Shown: in pieces, positions 1-9,927 of the stretch
Position numbering within the stretch: the first letter of the stretch is position 1
Layout: each line of letters starts with the position of its first letter
Origin: Edwardsiella piscicida
GTDB taxonomy: Bacteria > Pseudomonadota > Gammaproteobacteria > Enterobacterales > Enterobacteriaceae
Assembly (NCBI RefSeq): GCF_001896205.1
Contig: NZ_MPNU01000001.1
Coordinates: forward strand, 1,168,917-1,232,916
Reading direction: 5' to 3'
Length of the DNA stretch: 64,000 bases
Translations under genes and position numbers: made by a program
Notes under the pieces: generated by a model
Told to the model about the DNA's origin: nothing
The model's database searches: none
Seen by the model: the letters and a program-made list of their open reading frames with translations, nothing else

Positions 1-442
1 CCTGATGGTTGATCAGATCGGAGGTGATCAGCGTACGCCCGCAGTCGCGGATCGCCTGTAAAAACGGATAGTACACCGGGGTATTGACCATCACGGCGTC
101 GCCGGGGCGGGAGAAGGCGTTGATCAGCCAGTACAGGCCGGTGACGACGCCGGGCGTATAGCGCAGCCACGCGCGCTGGACAGGGTAGCGGTGCCGCTGC
201 TGCTGCCACTGTATAAACGCCTGAAAATACGCCTCGGGTATTTGGCTGTAGCCGAATACGCCGTGCTGCACCCGCTGAAGCAGGGCATCGGTGACGGCGT
301 CAGGAGAGCGATAGTCCATATCGGCAACCCACATGGCGAGCAGATCGTCATCGCCGAATTTCTCCTGTAAACCGTCCCATTTCACGCTGTCGGTGTGCCG
401 ACGCGGCGTAAAGTATTTTTCTATAAATGTATTCTGTTCCAT
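1..442 (-). CDS. MalY/PatB-type pyridoxal-phosphate C-S lyase / aminotransferase (N-terminal part, runs off the window)
   Basis: The first 147 codons of a fold-type I PLP enzyme of the MalY/PatB (cystathionine beta-lyase-like) family; the rest, including the PLP lysine, lies beyond position 1. The ATG at 440-442 (complement) is preceded by an AAAGGAG ribosome site. The translated start has the family hallmark MWVADMDY near residue 40, then GVFGYSQIPEAY and the YTPGVVTGLYWLINAF stretch leading into VNTPVYYPFLQAI. Family members cleave the C-S bond of cystathionine or cysteine in the cytoplasm, and E. coli MalY also modulates MalT. Nothing here shows the substrate or whether a MalT-contact surface is kept. 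It is divergent from nrdR. Confidence 0.85.
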   Translation of the reverse strand, partial: MEQNTFIEKYFTPRRHTDSVKWDGLQEKFGDDDLLAMWVADMDYRSPDAVTDALLQRVQHGVFGYSQIPEAYFQAFIQWQQQRHRYPVQRAWLRYTPGVVTGLYWLINAFSRPGDAVMVNTPVYYPFLQAIRDCGRTLITSDLINHQ

Positions 443-803
443 AAATAAATGATCTCCTTTTTTATTATTATAAAGTTCGCCAAGGGCGCAGAGATGTGAA
501 TTCCTGCTCAATAATTAACCAGTGTCGGGCGGAATGAATTTTTTATTTATATGCGAATAAAAAGAATATTCATTAAAGTGAATCTTATTAGCGACGCCGG
601 CAGATACCAGGCTATTTTCCCCGCGGCGTGCGCCGGTGGAATATCCTGGGCTCGCTGAGCGCGATCCCGGGGATATGTCCGGCGAAATATGCGTTTTATC
701 GTGCGGTTGTGTGATTTTCCCGGCAATCGAAGGGCCGTCTCCCTTTGTTGTCGGCGAGGTTGAGGGTACACTATGGCGACCCCGAAGCCGTCCAGGAAGA
801 GTT
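443..803. other. Intergenic region between the malY/patB-like gene and nrdR
   Basis: No convincing gene. The left half is AT-rich and holds the lyase ribosome site. The right half is GC-rich and leads into nrdR, with a weak sigma70-like TTGTTG (745-750), 16-base spacer and TACACT (767-772) as the best candidate promoter. An open frame continues upstream of the nrdR start but lacks family similarity. Confidence 0.4.
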
Positions 804-1253
804 ATGCACTGTCCGTTTTGTTCCGCTGTCGATACCAAGGTCATTGATTCGCGTCTGGTGGGCGATGGCTCACAGGTGCGCCGCCGTCGCCAGTGTCTGG
901 TTTGCAATGAACGATTTACCACCTTTGAAGTGGCCGAACTGGTGATGCCCCGGGTGGTCAAGAGCAACGGTGTGCGGGAGCCCTTCAACGAGGAGAAGCT
1001 GCGCAGCGGCATGCTGAAAGCGCTGGAGAAGCGCCCGGTGAAATCCGACGATGTCGAGATGGCCATCAGCCATATTAAATCCCAGCTGCGCGCCACCGGC
1101 GAGCGTGAGGTCGCGACCAAGATGGTCGGCAATCTGGTGATGGATGCGCTGAAGAAGCTCGATAAGGTGGCCTACATCCGCTTTGCCTCCGTCTATCGCA
1201 GCTTTGAGGATGTGCGAGAGTTTGGCGAAGAGATCGCCCGTTTGCAGGAGTAG
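804..1253 (+). CDS. nrdR: Transcriptional repressor NrdR
   Basis: Zinc-ribbon/ATP-cone repressor of ribonucleotide reductase operons; it senses ATP/dATP and binds NrdR boxes. The 149-residue length equals the E. coli protein. The zinc ribbon uses C3, C6, C31 and C34 (MHCPFC and QCLVCNERF), followed by a basic RRRR helix and an ATP-cone from about residue 49 ([13 protein letters not shown]) to 139. The frame is open further upstream, but the ATG at 804 after GGAAGAG gives the exact family N-terminus. It sits directly before ribD, the conserved nrdR-ribD-ribH-nusB order, and is probably co-transcribed with it. Confidence 0.97.
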   Translation: MHCPFCSAVDTKVIDSRLVGDGSQVRRRRQCLVCNERFTTFEVAELVMPRVVKSNGVREPFNEEKLRSGMLKALEKRPVKSDDVEMAISHIKSQLRATGEREVATKMVGNLVMDALKKLDKVAYIRFASVYRSFEDVREFGEEIARLQE

Positions 1254-1275
1254 CGCGTTCAGCGTAGGAACCGTG

Positions 1276-2397
1276 ATGATGATGTCTGCAGCCCATTCCG
1301 ATGAATTTTACATGGCGCGCGCCTTTGAGCTGGCGCGCCGTGGCCGTTTTACTACCACCCCTAACCCTAACGTCGGCTGCGTACTGGTGCGCGACGATCG
1401 CATCGTGGGCGAAGGGTTTCATCTGCGCGCCGGTGAGCCCCATGCGGAGGTTCACGCGCTGCGGATGGCCGGCGAGCTGGCCCGCGGTGCGACGGCCTAT
1501 GTCACTCTGGAGCCGTGCAGCCACCATGGCCGTACGCCCCCCTGTGCCGACGCGCTGGTGGCCGCCGGCGTTAGCCGGGTGGTCGCGGCGATGCAAGACC
1601 CAAACCCCCATGTGGCCGGCCGGGGGCTATACCGCCTGCAGCAGGCGGGGATTAGCGTGCGCCACGGCGTGATGCTGGCCGAGGCTGAAGCCATCAATAA
1701 AGGCTTTCTGAAGCGAATGCGCACCGGTTTTCCCTATGTACAGCTGAAGCTGGGCGCATCGCTTGACGGGCGTACCGCGATGGCCTCCGGCGAAAGCCAG
1801 TGGATCACCTCTGCCGCCGCCCGCGCCGACGTCCAGCGCTACCGGGCGCAGAGCTCGGCGATTTTAAGCAGCAGCGCGACGGTGCTGGCGGACGATCCGG
1901 CGCTGACGGTGCGCTGGGCGTCGCTGGATGAAGCGACTCAGCGCCTGTATCCGCAGGAGCACCTGCGCCAGCCGCTGCGGGTGATCGTGGACAGCCATAA
2001 CCGGGTAACGCCGCAGCATCGGCTGATTACACAGCCCGGAGAGACCCTGCTGGCGCGGGTTGATCCCGATACGCAGGCCTGGCCGTCGTCGGTGAGCCAG
2101 CTGGCGGTACCGCGCCACGGCGAGGGGCTGGATCTGGTGCTGCTGATGATGCAGCTGGGTAAAATGCAGCTGAACAGCGTGTGGGTCGAAGCCGGGCCAC
2201 GCCTGGCCGGTGCCCTGCTGCAGGCTGGACTGGTCGATGAGCTGATTGTTTATCTGGCGCCGACGCTGTTGGGCGATGCGGCGCGCGGACTGTGTCACCT
2301 GCCTGGGCTGGATCGCCTGGGCGATGCCCCGGCCCTGACGTTTAGCGACGTCACTCGGGTCGGCAACGATTTGCGTCTGACGCTGCGCATGGTCTAG
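1276..2397 (+). CDS. ribD: Bifunctional diaminohydroxyphosphoribosylaminopyrimidine deaminase / 5-amino-6-(5-phosphoribosylamino)uracil reductase
   Basis: Catalyses two consecutive steps of riboflavin synthesis: deamination, then NADPH-dependent reduction of the ribosyl side chain. The N-terminal zinc deaminase domain shows HAEVHAL (H56, E58) and PCSHHGRTPPC (C81, C90). The C-terminal RibD_C reductase domain begins near residue 150 (QLKLGASLDGRTAMASGESQWIT). About 373 residues against 367 in E. coli. Three consecutive ATG codons (1276, 1279, 1282) follow an AGGAA at 1266-1270; 1276 is best spaced but any of the three could be used. It lies 22 bases after nrdR. Confidence 0.96.
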   Translation: MMMSAAHSDEFYMARAFELARRGRFTTTPNPNVGCVLVRDDRIVGEGFHLRAGEPHAEVHALRMAGELARGATAYVTLEPCSHHGRTPPCADALVAAGVSRVVAAMQDPNPHVAGRGLYRLQQAGISVRHGVMLAEAEAINKGFLKRMRTGFPYVQLKLGASLDGRTAMASGESQWITSAAARADVQRYRAQSSAILSSSATVLADDPALTVRWASLDEATQRLYPQEHLRQPLRVIVDSHNRVTPQHRLITQPGETLLARVDPDTQAWPSSVSQLAVPRHGEGLDLVLLMMQLGKMQLNSVWVEAGPRLAGALLQAGLVDELIVYLAPTLLGDAARGLCHLPGLDRLGDAPALTFSDVTRVGNDLRLTLRMV

Positions 2398-2552
2398 GCG
2401 GCGTCATCCCGCCCGGCAGCGCGTGAGCGCTGACGTCGCGTCCGGCGGGGCGCGGCCGCCGAAATGACAATGGATCTGAGCAGAAGCGCAAAGAGTATGA
2501 TAGAATCCGCCCCCCTGCGGGGTATATAACTGACGTATGTTAAGGAAACCGT

Positions 2553-3023
2553 ATGAAAACGATTCAAGGCGTTGTTGCTGCTCCCCAAGCGCGTGTTGCC
2601 ATCGCGATCGCGCGCTTTAACCATTTCATCAATGACAGTTTGCTGGAAGGGGCGATCGACGCGCTGAAGCGTATTGGTCAGGTTTCTGACGAAAATATTA
2701 CCGTAGTGTGGGTGCCGGGCGCCTATGAGCTGCCGTTGACCGTCCGCGCGCTGGCGTCCTCTGGCCGTTACGACGCCGTCGTGGCGCTGGGCACCGTGAT
2801 CCGCGGCGGCACCGCCCATTTTGAATTCGTTGCCGGTGAGTGCAGCTCCGGTCTGGCCAGCGTTGCGCTGAATACCGACGTACCGGTCGCCTTTGGCGTG
2901 CTGACCACCGAAACTATCGAACAAGCCATTGATCGTGCTGGGACCAAAGCGGGTAACAAAGGTGCGGAAGCCGCGCTGACCGCGCTCGAAATGATCAATG
3001 TACTTAAAGCCATTAAAGCCTGA
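2553..3023 (+). CDS. ribH: 6,7-dimethyl-8-ribityllumazine synthase
   Basis: Condenses 5-amino-6-ribitylaminouracil with dihydroxybutanone phosphate, the penultimate riboflavin step, as an icosahedral or pentameric cytosolic enzyme. The 156 residues match the family length. Conserved stretches include [38 protein letters not shown] and [11 protein letters not shown]. The catalytic histidine region is the RGGTAHFE segment. It starts at an ATG after AAGGAAACC. Called ribE in E. coli nomenclature. A 155-base gap separates it from ribD, and nusB follows after 21 bases. Confidence 0.97.
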   Translation: MKTIQGVVAAPQARVAIAIARFNHFINDSLLEGAIDALKRIGQVSDENITVVWVPGAYELPLTVRALASSGRYDAVVALGTVIRGGTAHFEFVAGECSSGLASVALNTDVPVAFGVLTTETIEQAIDRAGTKAGNKGAEAALTALEMINVLKAIKA

Positions 3024-3044
3024 TTTATTAGTAAGGGGAATTCC

Positions 3045-3464
3045 GTGAAACCTGCTGCCCGTCGCCGCGCCCGTGAGTGTGCTGTCCAGGCACTCTACTC
3101 TTGGCAGATCTCTAAAAACGACATCGCCGATGTCGAATACCAGTTTCTGTCAGAGCAGGACGTGAAAGATGTTGACGTTAACTATTTCCGTGAGCTGCTG
3201 TCCGGTGTGGCAAGCAATGCGGACTATCTGGATGGCCTGATGGCACCCGTGCTGTCACGTCAGCTGGAGGAGCTGGGACAGGTTGAGAGAGCTATCCTGC
3301 GCGTGTCCATCTATGAGCTGAGCAAGCGTCAGGATGTCCCTTATAAAGTGGCCATCAATGAAGGCATTGAGCTGGCAAAAACCTTTGGCGCCGAAGACAG
3401 CCACAAGTTTGTCAACGGCGTATTGGATAAGGTTGCACCGCAGGTGCGTCCGAACCGTAAATAA
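3045..3464 (+). CDS. nusB: Transcription antitermination factor NusB
   Basis: All-helical RNA-binding factor that, with NusE/S10, binds boxA in rRNA leaders and supports antitermination. The 139 residues equal E. coli in length, with the basic [22 protein letters not shown]-terminus that contacts RNA. The start codon is GTG at 3045 after AAGGGGAA; no ATG fits the family start. It is followed by a strong intrinsic terminator (3515-3537) before thiL, which is odd for a gene normally co-transcribed with thiL. Confidence 0.97.
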   Translation: MKPAARRRARECAVQALYSWQISKNDIADVEYQFLSEQDVKDVDVNYFRELLSGVASNADYLDGLMAPVLSRQLEELGQVERAILRVSIYELSKRQDVPYKVAINEGIELAKTFGAEDSHKFVNGVLDKVAPQVRPNRK

Positions 3465-3514
3465 TCATCGCGGGTCGTCCGCCCGGCCTTATGGGGCCTG
3501 ACAGCTACGCAACA

Positions 3515-3537
3515 GGCCGGTTCTCCGGCCTTTTTTT
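3515..3537 (+). terminator. Intrinsic terminator between nusB and thiL
   Basis: Stem GGCCGG (3515-3520), loop TTCT, CCGGCC (3525-3530), then seven T residues. It lies on the sense strand between two co-directional genes, so it should reduce read-through from the rib-nus genes into thiL-pgpA. Confidence 0.8.
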
Positions 3538-3573
3538 CGGCTGTGCGACCGGCCCGAGCGCAGGAAACAAGCT

Positions 3574-4545
3574 ATGGCACACGGTGAATTTGATCTGATA
3601 GCCCGTTACTTTAACCGTCGGTGCACCCCGCGACACGATGTTCAGCGCGGTATCGGCGATGACTGTGCGCTGCTGTCGGTGTCGGAAAAACAGTGGGTGG
3701 CCGTCAGCAGCGATACGCTGGTCAGCGGCATTCACTTTTTGCCGGAGATTGATCCGGCCGATCTCGGCTATAAATCCCTGGCGGTAAACATTAGCGATTT
3801 GGCGGCGATGGGCGCCGATCCGGCCTGGGTGTCGCTGGCGCTGACCCTGCCCGCGGTGGATGAACCCTGGCTGCAGGCCTTCAGCGATGCCCTGTTTGAG
3901 CAGTTAGACTACTACGGTATGCAGCTGATCGGGGGAGATACGACCCGCGGCCCGCTGTGTCTGACCTATACCGTGCAGGGATTGGTGCCGGCCGGTCGGG
4001 CGCTGCAGCGCAGCGGCGCGCGGGTGGGCGACTGGATCTATGTCACCGGGACGCTGGGCGACAGCGCCGCGGGGCTGGCGCTGCTGCAAGCGCGTCTGAC
4101 GGTGGCCGATGAGGCCGATCGGCGGTATCTGCTCGGGCGCCACCTGCGCCCGCAGCCGCGGGTGCTGCAGGGGCAGGCGCTGCGCGATCTGGCCAGCGCC
4201 GCCATCGATATTTCCGACGGGCTGATCGCCGATCTGGGCCACATCCTTAAGGCCAGCGACTGCGGGGCTCACCTGTACCTGGATAAGCTGCCGCTGTCGG
4301 CGGAGCTGATGCGCCACGTCGATGCGGAAACCTGTCAGAACTGGGCGCTGGGCGGCGGCGAAGACTATGAACTGTGCTTCACCGTGCCGGAGATGTACCG
4401 CGGCGCGCTGGATATGGCGCTCGCCCAGCTGGGATGCCGCTATACCTGCATCGGGCAGATGGCGCCGGCGTCAGAGGGCGTATGCCTGTGGCGCGGGGAT
4501 CGTCAGGTGACGCTGGATATACAGGGGTTCGATCACTTTGGCTAA
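3574..4545 (+). CDS. thiL: Thiamine-monophosphate kinase
   Basis: ATP-dependent phosphorylation of thiamine monophosphate to thiamine diphosphate, the active cofactor. 323 residues (E. coli 325). AIR-synthase/PurM-like fold: an N-terminal GIGDDCALL metal/nucleotide motif (27-34), [27 protein letters not shown], then the C-terminal [17 protein letters not shown] and [13 protein letters not shown] motifs. It starts at an ATG after AGGAAACAAGCT. The stop overlaps the likely pgpA TTG start by eight bases, which suggests translational coupling. Confidence 0.96.
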   Translation: MAHGEFDLIARYFNRRCTPRHDVQRGIGDDCALLSVSEKQWVAVSSDTLVSGIHFLPEIDPADLGYKSLAVNISDLAAMGADPAWVSLALTLPAVDEPWLQAFSDALFEQLDYYGMQLIGGDTTRGPLCLTYTVQGLVPAGRALQRSGARVGDWIYVTGTLGDSAAGLALLQARLTVADEADRRYLLGRHLRPQPRVLQGQALRDLASAAIDISDGLIADLGHILKASDCGAHLYLDKLPLSAELMRHVDAETCQNWALGGGEDYELCFTVPEMYRGALDMALAQLGCRYTCIGQMAPASEGVCLWRGDRQVTLDIQGFDHFG

Positions 4546-5047
4546 GATGACGAAGCAACAGCAGCGGGCGGCCAAGGCGCGCCTGCGCATGGGGAATCCC
4601 TGGCACCTGCTGGCGACCGGGTTTGGCAGCGGGCTGAGCCCGCTGGTGCCCGGCACCATGGGATCGATCGCCGCCATCCCGTTCTGGCTGCTGTTAGTAC
4701 AGCTGCCGCTGTCGCTGTATATCGTGGTTCTGCTGCTAAGCATTGCGCTCGGCACCTACCTGTGCCACCGCACCGCGCGTGATATGGGAGTGCATGATCA
4801 CGGTAGCATCGTGTGGGATGAGTTTATCGGTATGTGGATCACCCTGATGGCGGTGCCGGCGCTGGAGTGGCGCTGGGTGCTGGCTGGGCTGGTGATCTTT
4901 CGGGTGCTGGACATGTGGAAACCCTGGCCCATCCGCTGGTTTGACCGCAACGTGCACGGCGGCTGGGGCATTATGGTCGATGATATCGTCGCCGGGGTGC
5001 TGTCGGCGCTGCTGCTGTGGCTGGCCGGGTACTATGGAATACGCTGA
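4538..5047 (+). CDS. pgpA: Phosphatidylglycerophosphatase A
   Basis: Inner-membrane enzyme that dephosphorylates phosphatidylglycerophosphate to phosphatidylglycerol. Conserved [39 protein letters not shown] (metal-binding acidic residues), [13 protein letters not shown] and a final hydrophobic segment. About 169 residues (E. coli 172), with several membrane helices. Start is uncertain: TTG at 4538 has an AGGGG nine bases upstream and overlaps thiL, whereas ATG at 4547 falls two bases after the thiL stop with no good ribosome site and would need coupling. Confidence 0.94.
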   Translation: MAKMTKQQQRAAKARLRMGNPWHLLATGFGSGLSPLVPGTMGSIAAIPFWLLLVQLPLSLYIVVLLLSIALGTYLCHRTARDMGVHDHGSIVWDEFIGMWITLMAVPALEWRWVLAGLVIFRVLDMWKPWPIRWFDRNVHGGWGIMVDDIVAGVLSALLLWLAGYYGIR

Positions 5048-5077
5048 GTCCGCTCTGACGCGGGGCGTTGGATGACA

Positions 5078-5109
5078 TAAAAAAGGGGCCGCAGCGCGGC
5101 CCCTTTTTT
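5078..5109. terminator. Bidirectional intrinsic terminator between pgpA and dxs
   Basis: Stem GGGGCCGC (5084-5091) pairs with GCGGCCCC (5095-5102), flanked by an A-run on the left and a T-run on the right, so it can terminate both convergent genes. Confidence 0.85.
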
Positions 5110-5127
5110 GTCGGGTAGCGGCGGGCG

Positions 5128-6993
5128 TTAACGCGCCAGCCAGGTCTCCAGCTGCGCGAGGATGCCGTCGGCGTCCAGCCGCAGATCGCGGCGGATCTCC
5201 TCCTGACTGCCCTGGGGAACAAAGCTGTCTGGCAGACCGATATTAAGCACCGGTCGCGGCAGGCGCAGCTGCATCAGCAGCTCATTGACGCCGCTGCCGG
5301 CGCCGCCCATGACGGCGTTCTCCTCCAGGGTGACCAGGTAGTCGTGCTGCTCAGCCAGGCTGCGCACCAGCGCGTCATCCAGCGGTTTAACAAAGCGCAT
5401 ATCGGCGACGCTGGCGTTCAGGCGCTCGGCGGCCTCCAGCGCCTGCGGCAGCAGGGTGCCGAAGTTGAGGATAGCGATGCGCTCGCCGCGGCGGCGCAGC
5501 ACGCCTTTGCCGATCGGCAGGGCCTGCGGCGGCGTCAGCGGCGCGCCGGTACCGGTGCCGCGCGGATAGCGCACCGCCGAGGGCCCTTCGCGGTATTCAT
5601 AGCCGGTCTGCAGCATCTGGCGGCATTCGTTCTCATCGCTCGGCGTCATGATCACCAGATGGGGGATACAGCGCAGGAACGAGAGATCAAAGGCCCCTTG
5701 GTGGGTCTGCCCGTCAGCGCCGACGATCCCGCCGCGGTCGATGGCGAACAGCACCGGTAGCCGCTGGATGGCGACGTCGTGGATCACCTGATCGTAGGCC
5801 CGCTGCAGGAAACTGGAGTAAATTGCGACCACCGGGTGATAGCCGCCAATGGCCAGCCCGGCGCCAAAGGTGACGGCGTGCTGTTCGGCGATCGCGACGT
5901 CGAAGAACTGCTGCGGGTATTCGCGGGAGAAGCGCACCATCCCGGAGCCCTCGCGCATCGCCGGGGTGATCCCCATCAGCTTTTCATCATTGAGCGCCGT
6001 TTCACACAGCCAATCGCCGAAAATCTTGGAGTAGGTCGGCAGGGTTCCGCTGCTTTTGGGCAGGGTTCCGGAGGCGGGGTCGAACTTGGGGACCGCGTGC
6101 CAGCTGATGGGATCCTTTTCCGCCGGCGCGTAGCCCTTACCCTTCTTGGTCATGATGTGCAGTAGCTGCGGGCCTTTCAGGCCACGCATGTTTTTCAGGG
6201 TGGCGACCAGCGCCTGCACATCATGGCCATCCACCGGGCCGATGTAGTTAAAGCCCAGCTCTTCAAACAGGGTGCCCGGCACCACCATGCCTTTGAGGTG
6301 CTCTTCGGTACGCTTGACCAGCTCTTTGATCGGCGGCAGCCCGGACAGGACTTTCTTGCCGCCTTCGCGCAGGCTGGCGTACAGCTTGCCGGACAGCAGC
6401 TGGGCCAGGTGGTTGTTCAGGGCGCCGACGTTTTCGGAGATCGACATTTCATTGTCGTTCAGCACCACCAGCATGTCGGCCTTGATATCGCCGGCGTGGT
6501 TCATGGCCTCAAAGGCCATCCCCGCGGTCATGGCGCCATCGCCGATGACGCAGACGGTACGGCGGCTCAGCCCTTCGCGCTCGGCGGCGACGGCCATGCC
6601 CAGCCCGGCGCTGATGGAGGTCGACGAGTGGCCGACGCTCAGCACGTCATATTCGCTCTCGTCTCGCCAGGGGAACGGGTGCAGCCCGCCCTTTTGGCGG
6701 ATGGTGGCAATGCGGTCGCGCCGTCCGGTCAGGATCTTGTGCGGGTAGGCCTGATGCCCCACGTCCCAGATCAGCGAGTCGAACGGCGTGTTATAGACAT
6801 AGTGCAGTGCCACGGTCAGCTCGACGGCCCCCAGGCCGGAGGCGAAGTGCCCGCTGGAGCGGCTGACGCTGTTCAGCAGATACTGGCGCAGCTCATCGCA
6901 CAGCGTCGGCAAACTCTCTTTGGGCAACAGGCGCAGATCGTCGGGATCCTGCACCAGCGCCAGCGTTGGGTATTTGGCAATATCAAAACTCAT
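5128..6993 (-). CDS. dxs: 1-deoxy-D-xylulose-5-phosphate synthase
   Basis: Thiamine-diphosphate enzyme that condenses pyruvate with glyceraldehyde 3-phosphate, the entry step of the MEP isoprenoid pathway. 621 residues (E. coli 620), starting at MSFDIAKYP; a longer open frame upstream is not conserved. The ThDP motif runs from [16 protein letters not shown] to [10 protein letters not shown]. The catalytic glutamate is in [26 protein letters not shown] and [14 protein letters not shown] are also diagnostic. It needs the ThDP that thiL makes nearby. It is the last gene of xseB-ispA-dxs. Confidence 0.98.
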   Translation of the reverse strand: MSFDIAKYPTLALVQDPDDLRLLPKESLPTLCDELRQYLLNSVSRSSGHFASGLGAVELTVALHYVYNTPFDSLIWDVGHQAYPHKILTGRRDRIATIRQKGGLHPFPWRDESEYDVLSVGHSSTSISAGLGMAVAAEREGLSRRTVCVIGDGAMTAGMAFEAMNHAGDIKADMLVVLNDNEMSISENVGALNNHLAQLLSGKLYASLREGGKKVLSGLPPIKELVKRTEEHLKGMVVPGTLFEELGFNYIGPVDGHDVQALVATLKNMRGLKGPQLLHIMTKKGKGYAPAEKDPISWHAVPKFDPASGTLPKSSGTLPTYSKIFGDWLCETALNDEKLMGITPAMREGSGMVRFSREYPQQFFDVAIAEQHAVTFGAGLAIGGYHPVVAIYSSFLQRAYDQVIHDVAIQRLPVLFAIDRGGIVGADGQTHQGAFDLSFLRCIPHLVIMTPSDENECRQMLQTGYEYREGPSAVRYPRGTGTGAPLTPPQALPIGKGVLRRRGERIAILNFGTLLPQALEAAERLNASVADMRFVKPLDDALVRSLAEQHDYLVTLEENAVMGGAGSGVNELLMQLRLPRPVLNIGLPDSFVPQGSQEEIRRDLRLDADGILAQLETWLAR

Positions 6994-7068
6994 TAGCGGC
7001 TCATGTCTGCGTATTCGTGTGACAACGCCCGCCGAGCGCACGGGCCGACGGAGATTGTTATTATGGCG

Positions 7069-7974
7069 TTAATTATCGCGCTCAACGATAAAACTGGCTA
7101 AGGATTTTAGCGCCTGCGTATCCAGGTTGTGGCGTTGTTCAAGCTCTGCCAACGCCTGCAGCGCTTCATCCAGCAGCGTCGCGGCCTTCTGCCGGGCCTG
7201 ATCCAGGCCGAGCAGGGCTGGATAGGTGCTCTTGTCCAGCTGCTGATCCGCCCCCTGGCGCTTGCCGGTTTTGCTGCTGTCGCCCACCACGTCCAAAATG
7301 TCATCCTGTACCTGGAACGCCAGGCCGATGGCGGCGGCGTAGCGGTCGAGGGCCGGGAGGGCGCGCCGTCCCGCATCGCCGCCGGCCAGGGCCCCCATGC
7401 GCACCGCGCAGCGGATCAGCGCCCCGGTTTTATGGCGATGGATCTGCTCCAGCGCCGCCAGCGCGACGTGTCGCCCCTCGGCCTCCAGATCGAGCGCCTG
7501 GCCGCCGCACATGCCGGCGACGCCGCTGGCGTGGGCCAGCTCGCTCAGCATCTGTAGGCGGTCGCGATCGGCAACGCCGGGCATCGGGCCGTCGGCCAGA
7601 ATGGAAAAGGCCAGGGTCTGCAGCGCGTCGCCGGCCAGTATGGCATGGGCCTCGCCAAACTTGATATGGCAGGTCGGCTGGCCGCGGCGCAGATCGTCAT
7701 CGTCCATCGCGGGCAGATCGTCGTGCAGCAGCGAGTAGGCGTGAATGCATTCCACGGCGGCGGCCGGCGCGTCCAGCGCCGTCGGCGAGCAGCCAAACAG
7801 GCCACCGGTGGCGTACACCAGATAGGGGCGCAGGCGCTTGCCGCCCAGCAGGGCGCCGTAGCGCATGGCGCCCACCAGCGGTCCGTCGGCAAAGGGCAGG
7901 GTGTCCAGCGCCTGGATCAGCGCCGCATCCGCCCGCTGGCGGCAGGTTTTCATCTGTTGTTCAAAAGATGCCAT
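7069..7974 (-). CDS. ispA: Farnesyl diphosphate synthase
   Basis: Chain-elongating prenyltransferase that makes farnesyl diphosphate for ubiquinone and undecaprenyl-phosphate synthesis. 301 residues (E. coli 299). The first aspartate-rich motif is DDLPAMD at 85-91 and the second is DDILD at 224-228, with GGKRLRP near 44-50 and KTGALI near 182 for diphosphate binding. It sits three bases after xseB and 75 bases before dxs, the conserved xseB-ispA-dxs operon. Confidence 0.97.
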   Translation of the reverse strand: MASFEQQMKTCRQRADAALIQALDTLPFADGPLVGAMRYGALLGGKRLRPYLVYATGGLFGCSPTALDAPAAAVECIHAYSLLHDDLPAMDDDDLRRGQPTCHIKFGEAHAILAGDALQTLAFSILADGPMPGVADRDRLQMLSELAHASGVAGMCGGQALDLEAEGRHVALAALEQIHRHKTGALIRCAVRMGALAGGDAGRRALPALDRYAAAIGLAFQVQDDILDVVGDSSKTGKRQGADQQLDKSTYPALLGLDQARQKAATLLDEALQALAELEQRHNLDTQALKSLASFIVERDN

Positions 7975-7977
7975 GGC

Positions 7978-8220
7978 TTACTCTTGTTCCGCATTGAAAG
8001 GCGAGAGCGGGGCATCCTGATCGTCGCTGAGCAGGATCTTAACGCGCTGTTCTGCCTGCTGCAGGGTCTGCTGTCCCTGGCGGGCCAGGCCGACGCCGCG
8101 CTCGAACTCGCTGAGCGCCTCCTCCAGCGGCAGATCGCCGGACTCGAGGCGTACCACTATCTGTTCCAGTTCGCTAAGTGCCTGTTCAAATGCCGGTGCG
8201 GCGGGTGCTTTCTTGGCCAT
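7978..8220 (-). CDS. xseB: Exodeoxyribonuclease VII small subunit
   Basis: Small subunit that assembles with XseA to degrade single-stranded DNA. 80 residues, as in E. coli, with a helical [35 protein letters not shown] core. It starts at [13 protein letters not shown] after AAAGAG. First gene of the xseB-ispA-dxs unit and divergent from thiI. Confidence 0.96.
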   Translation of the reverse strand: MAKKAPAAPAFEQALSELEQIVVRLESGDLPLEEALSEFERGVGLARQGQQTLQQAEQRVKILLSDDQDAPLSPFNAEQE

Positions 8221-8322
8221 ATTCTCTTTACTTGGTTGCTGGCAAAACGGTGGACGGGTCCGTGGCGCGACAAGATTCTGCATCTGCTGATGTACATGTT
8301 CGCACCGTTTTGGCTAACTTAG

Positions 8323-8331
8323 TGGTATACT
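8323..8331 (+). promoter_or_regulatory. Putative extended -10 promoter for thiI
   Basis: TGG followed by TATACT at 8326-8331 makes a TGn-TATACT extended -10 about 100 bases before thiI. No good -35 element stands at the expected spacing. Assignment rests on the motif alone. Confidence 0.4.
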
Positions 8332-8433
8332 GCGCGCCCTGTGCTCGGCACGGCGCCGCATTCGACAGAAAGCGCGCCCGTGCAGTGTAAGCCCTTTTAA
8401 CGCATATCTCGACGACTATTAGCCACGACCGCC

Positions 8434-9882
8434 ATGAAGTTTATCATTAAATTATTCCCGGAAATCACCATTAAAAGCCAGTCCGTACGTCTGCGCTTTA
8501 TTAAAATCCTGACCGGGAATATCCGCAACGTGTTGAAACCGTTGGTTGAAGATGTGGCGGTAACGCGCCATTGGGATCATATCGAAGTTCGGGCCAAAGA
8601 GGAAAGCCGCCGCGACCTGGTTCGCGATGCCTTAACCCGGATCCCGGGTATTCATCACATTTTAGAGGTGGAGGATCATCCTTACACCGACATGCACGAC
8701 ATCTTTGAGCAGACGCTGGCGATGTACCGCGAGCAGCTGGAAGATAAAACCTTCTGCGTGCGCGTTAAGCGCCGCGGCAAGCATGCGTTCACCTCGATTG
8801 AGGTGGAGCGCTATGTCGGCGGCGGCCTGAATCAGAATATTCCCAGCGCCCGGGTTCGTCTGAACCACCCGGAGGTGACGGTGAATCTGGAGATTGAAGA
8901 CGATCGCCTGCTGCTGGTGCGCGGTCGCTTTGAAGGCCAGGGGGGCTACCCCATCGGCACCCAGGAAGATGTGCTGTCGCTGATCTCCGGCGGCTTTGAC
9001 TCCGGGGTTTCCAGCTACATGCTGATGCGCCGCGGTTGCCGGGTGCACTACTGCTTCTTTAATCTGGGCGGTTCGGCGCATGAGATCGGCGTGAAGCAGG
9101 TGGCGCACTACCTGTGGAACCGGTTCGGCAGCTCCCACCGGGTGCGCTTTGTCGCCATCGACTTTGCACCGGTGGTCGGCGAGATCCTGGAGAAGGTGGA
9201 CGACGGCCAGATGGGCGTGGTGCTGAAGCGCATGATGGTGCGCGCCGCGTCGCGGGTCGCCGAGCGCTACGGCATTCAGGCGCTGGTGACCGGGGAGGCG
9301 CTGGGACAGGTCTCCAGTCAGACCTTGACCAACCTGCGCCTGATCGACGGCGTGAGCGATACGCTGGTGCTGCGCCCGCTGATCGCCCACGACAAAGAGC
9401 ATATCATCCGCCTGGCGCGCCAGATCGGTACCGAGGACTTCGCCAAGACCATGCCGGAGTTCTGCGGGGTGATCTCGAAGAGCCCGACCGTGAAAGCGGT
9501 GAAGGCGAAGATCGAGGCGGAGGAGACCCACTTCGATTTCGCGATCCTGGAGCGGGTGGTCGATGAGGCGCAGACGCTGGATATCCGCGATATCGCGCGT
9601 CAGACCGAGGCCGAGGTGGTGGAGGTCGAGACCATCGCGTCGCTGGAGCAGGGCGATGTGGTGCTGGATATCCGCGCGCCGGATGAGCAGGAGGCAAAAC
9701 CGCTTCAGCTGGCGGACAGCGAGGTGATCTGTCTGCCGTTCTATAAGCTGGCCAACGCCTTCGGCGATCTGGATCAGCGCCGCAGTTATGTACTGTACTG
9801 CGATCGCGGGGTGATGAGTCGCCTGCAGGCGCTGTATCTGAAAGAGCAGGGCTACGATAACGTACGCGTTTACCGCCCGTAA
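8434..9882 (+). CDS. thiI: tRNA 4-thiouridine synthase / thiamine thiazole sulfurtransferase ThiI
   Basis: Transfers sulfur from the IscS persulfide to tRNA U8 and to ThiS for thiazole synthesis. 482 residues, identical in length to E. coli. An N-terminal ferredoxin-like/THUMP region (to about 165) is followed by the PP-loop ATP pyrophosphatase motif SGGFDSG (185-191). C344 (PEFCGVISK) and the C-terminal rhodanese persulfide cysteine C456 ([10 protein letters not shown]) are both present, so it is the full-length enterobacterial form able to serve both pathways. Convergent with yajL across a perfect palindrome. Confidence 0.98.
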   Translation: MKFIIKLFPEITIKSQSVRLRFIKILTGNIRNVLKPLVEDVAVTRHWDHIEVRAKEESRRDLVRDALTRIPGIHHILEVEDHPYTDMHDIFEQTLAMYREQLEDKTFCVRVKRRGKHAFTSIEVERYVGGGLNQNIPSARVRLNHPEVTVNLEIEDDRLLLVRGRFEGQGGYPIGTQEDVLSLISGGFDSGVSSYMLMRRGCRVHYCFFNLGGSAHEIGVKQVAHYLWNRFGSSHRVRFVAIDFAPVVGEILEKVDDGQMGVVLKRMMVRAASRVAERYGIQALVTGEALGQVSSQTLTNLRLIDGVSDTLVLRPLIAHDKEHIIRLARQIGTEDFAKTMPEFCGVISKSPTVKAVKAKIEAEETHFDFAILERVVDEAQTLDIRDIARQTEAEVVEVETIASLEQGDVVLDIRAPDEQEAKPLQLADSEVICLPFYKLANAFGDLDQRRSYVLYCDRGVMSRLQALYLKEQGYDNVRVYRP

Positions 9883-9894
9883 ACGCCGTTCCCA

Positions 9895-9918
9895 CAGGGG
9901 CCGCCGCGGCGGCCCCTG
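9895..9918. terminator. Perfect 24-base palindrome between thiI and yajL
   Basis: CAGGGGCCGCCG is followed directly by its exact reverse complement. It lies 12 bases after the thiI stop and just before the convergent yajL stop. There is no T-run, so termination efficiency is uncertain; it could act as a 3' end-protecting hairpin. Confidence 0.55.
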
Positions 9919-9927
9919 CGCATCGCG

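Noticed and set aside
515..1132. 205-codon minus-strand open frame over the nrdR region
   Set aside because: Opposite nrdR, whose zinc and ATP-cone motifs are intact; no similarity or start signals.
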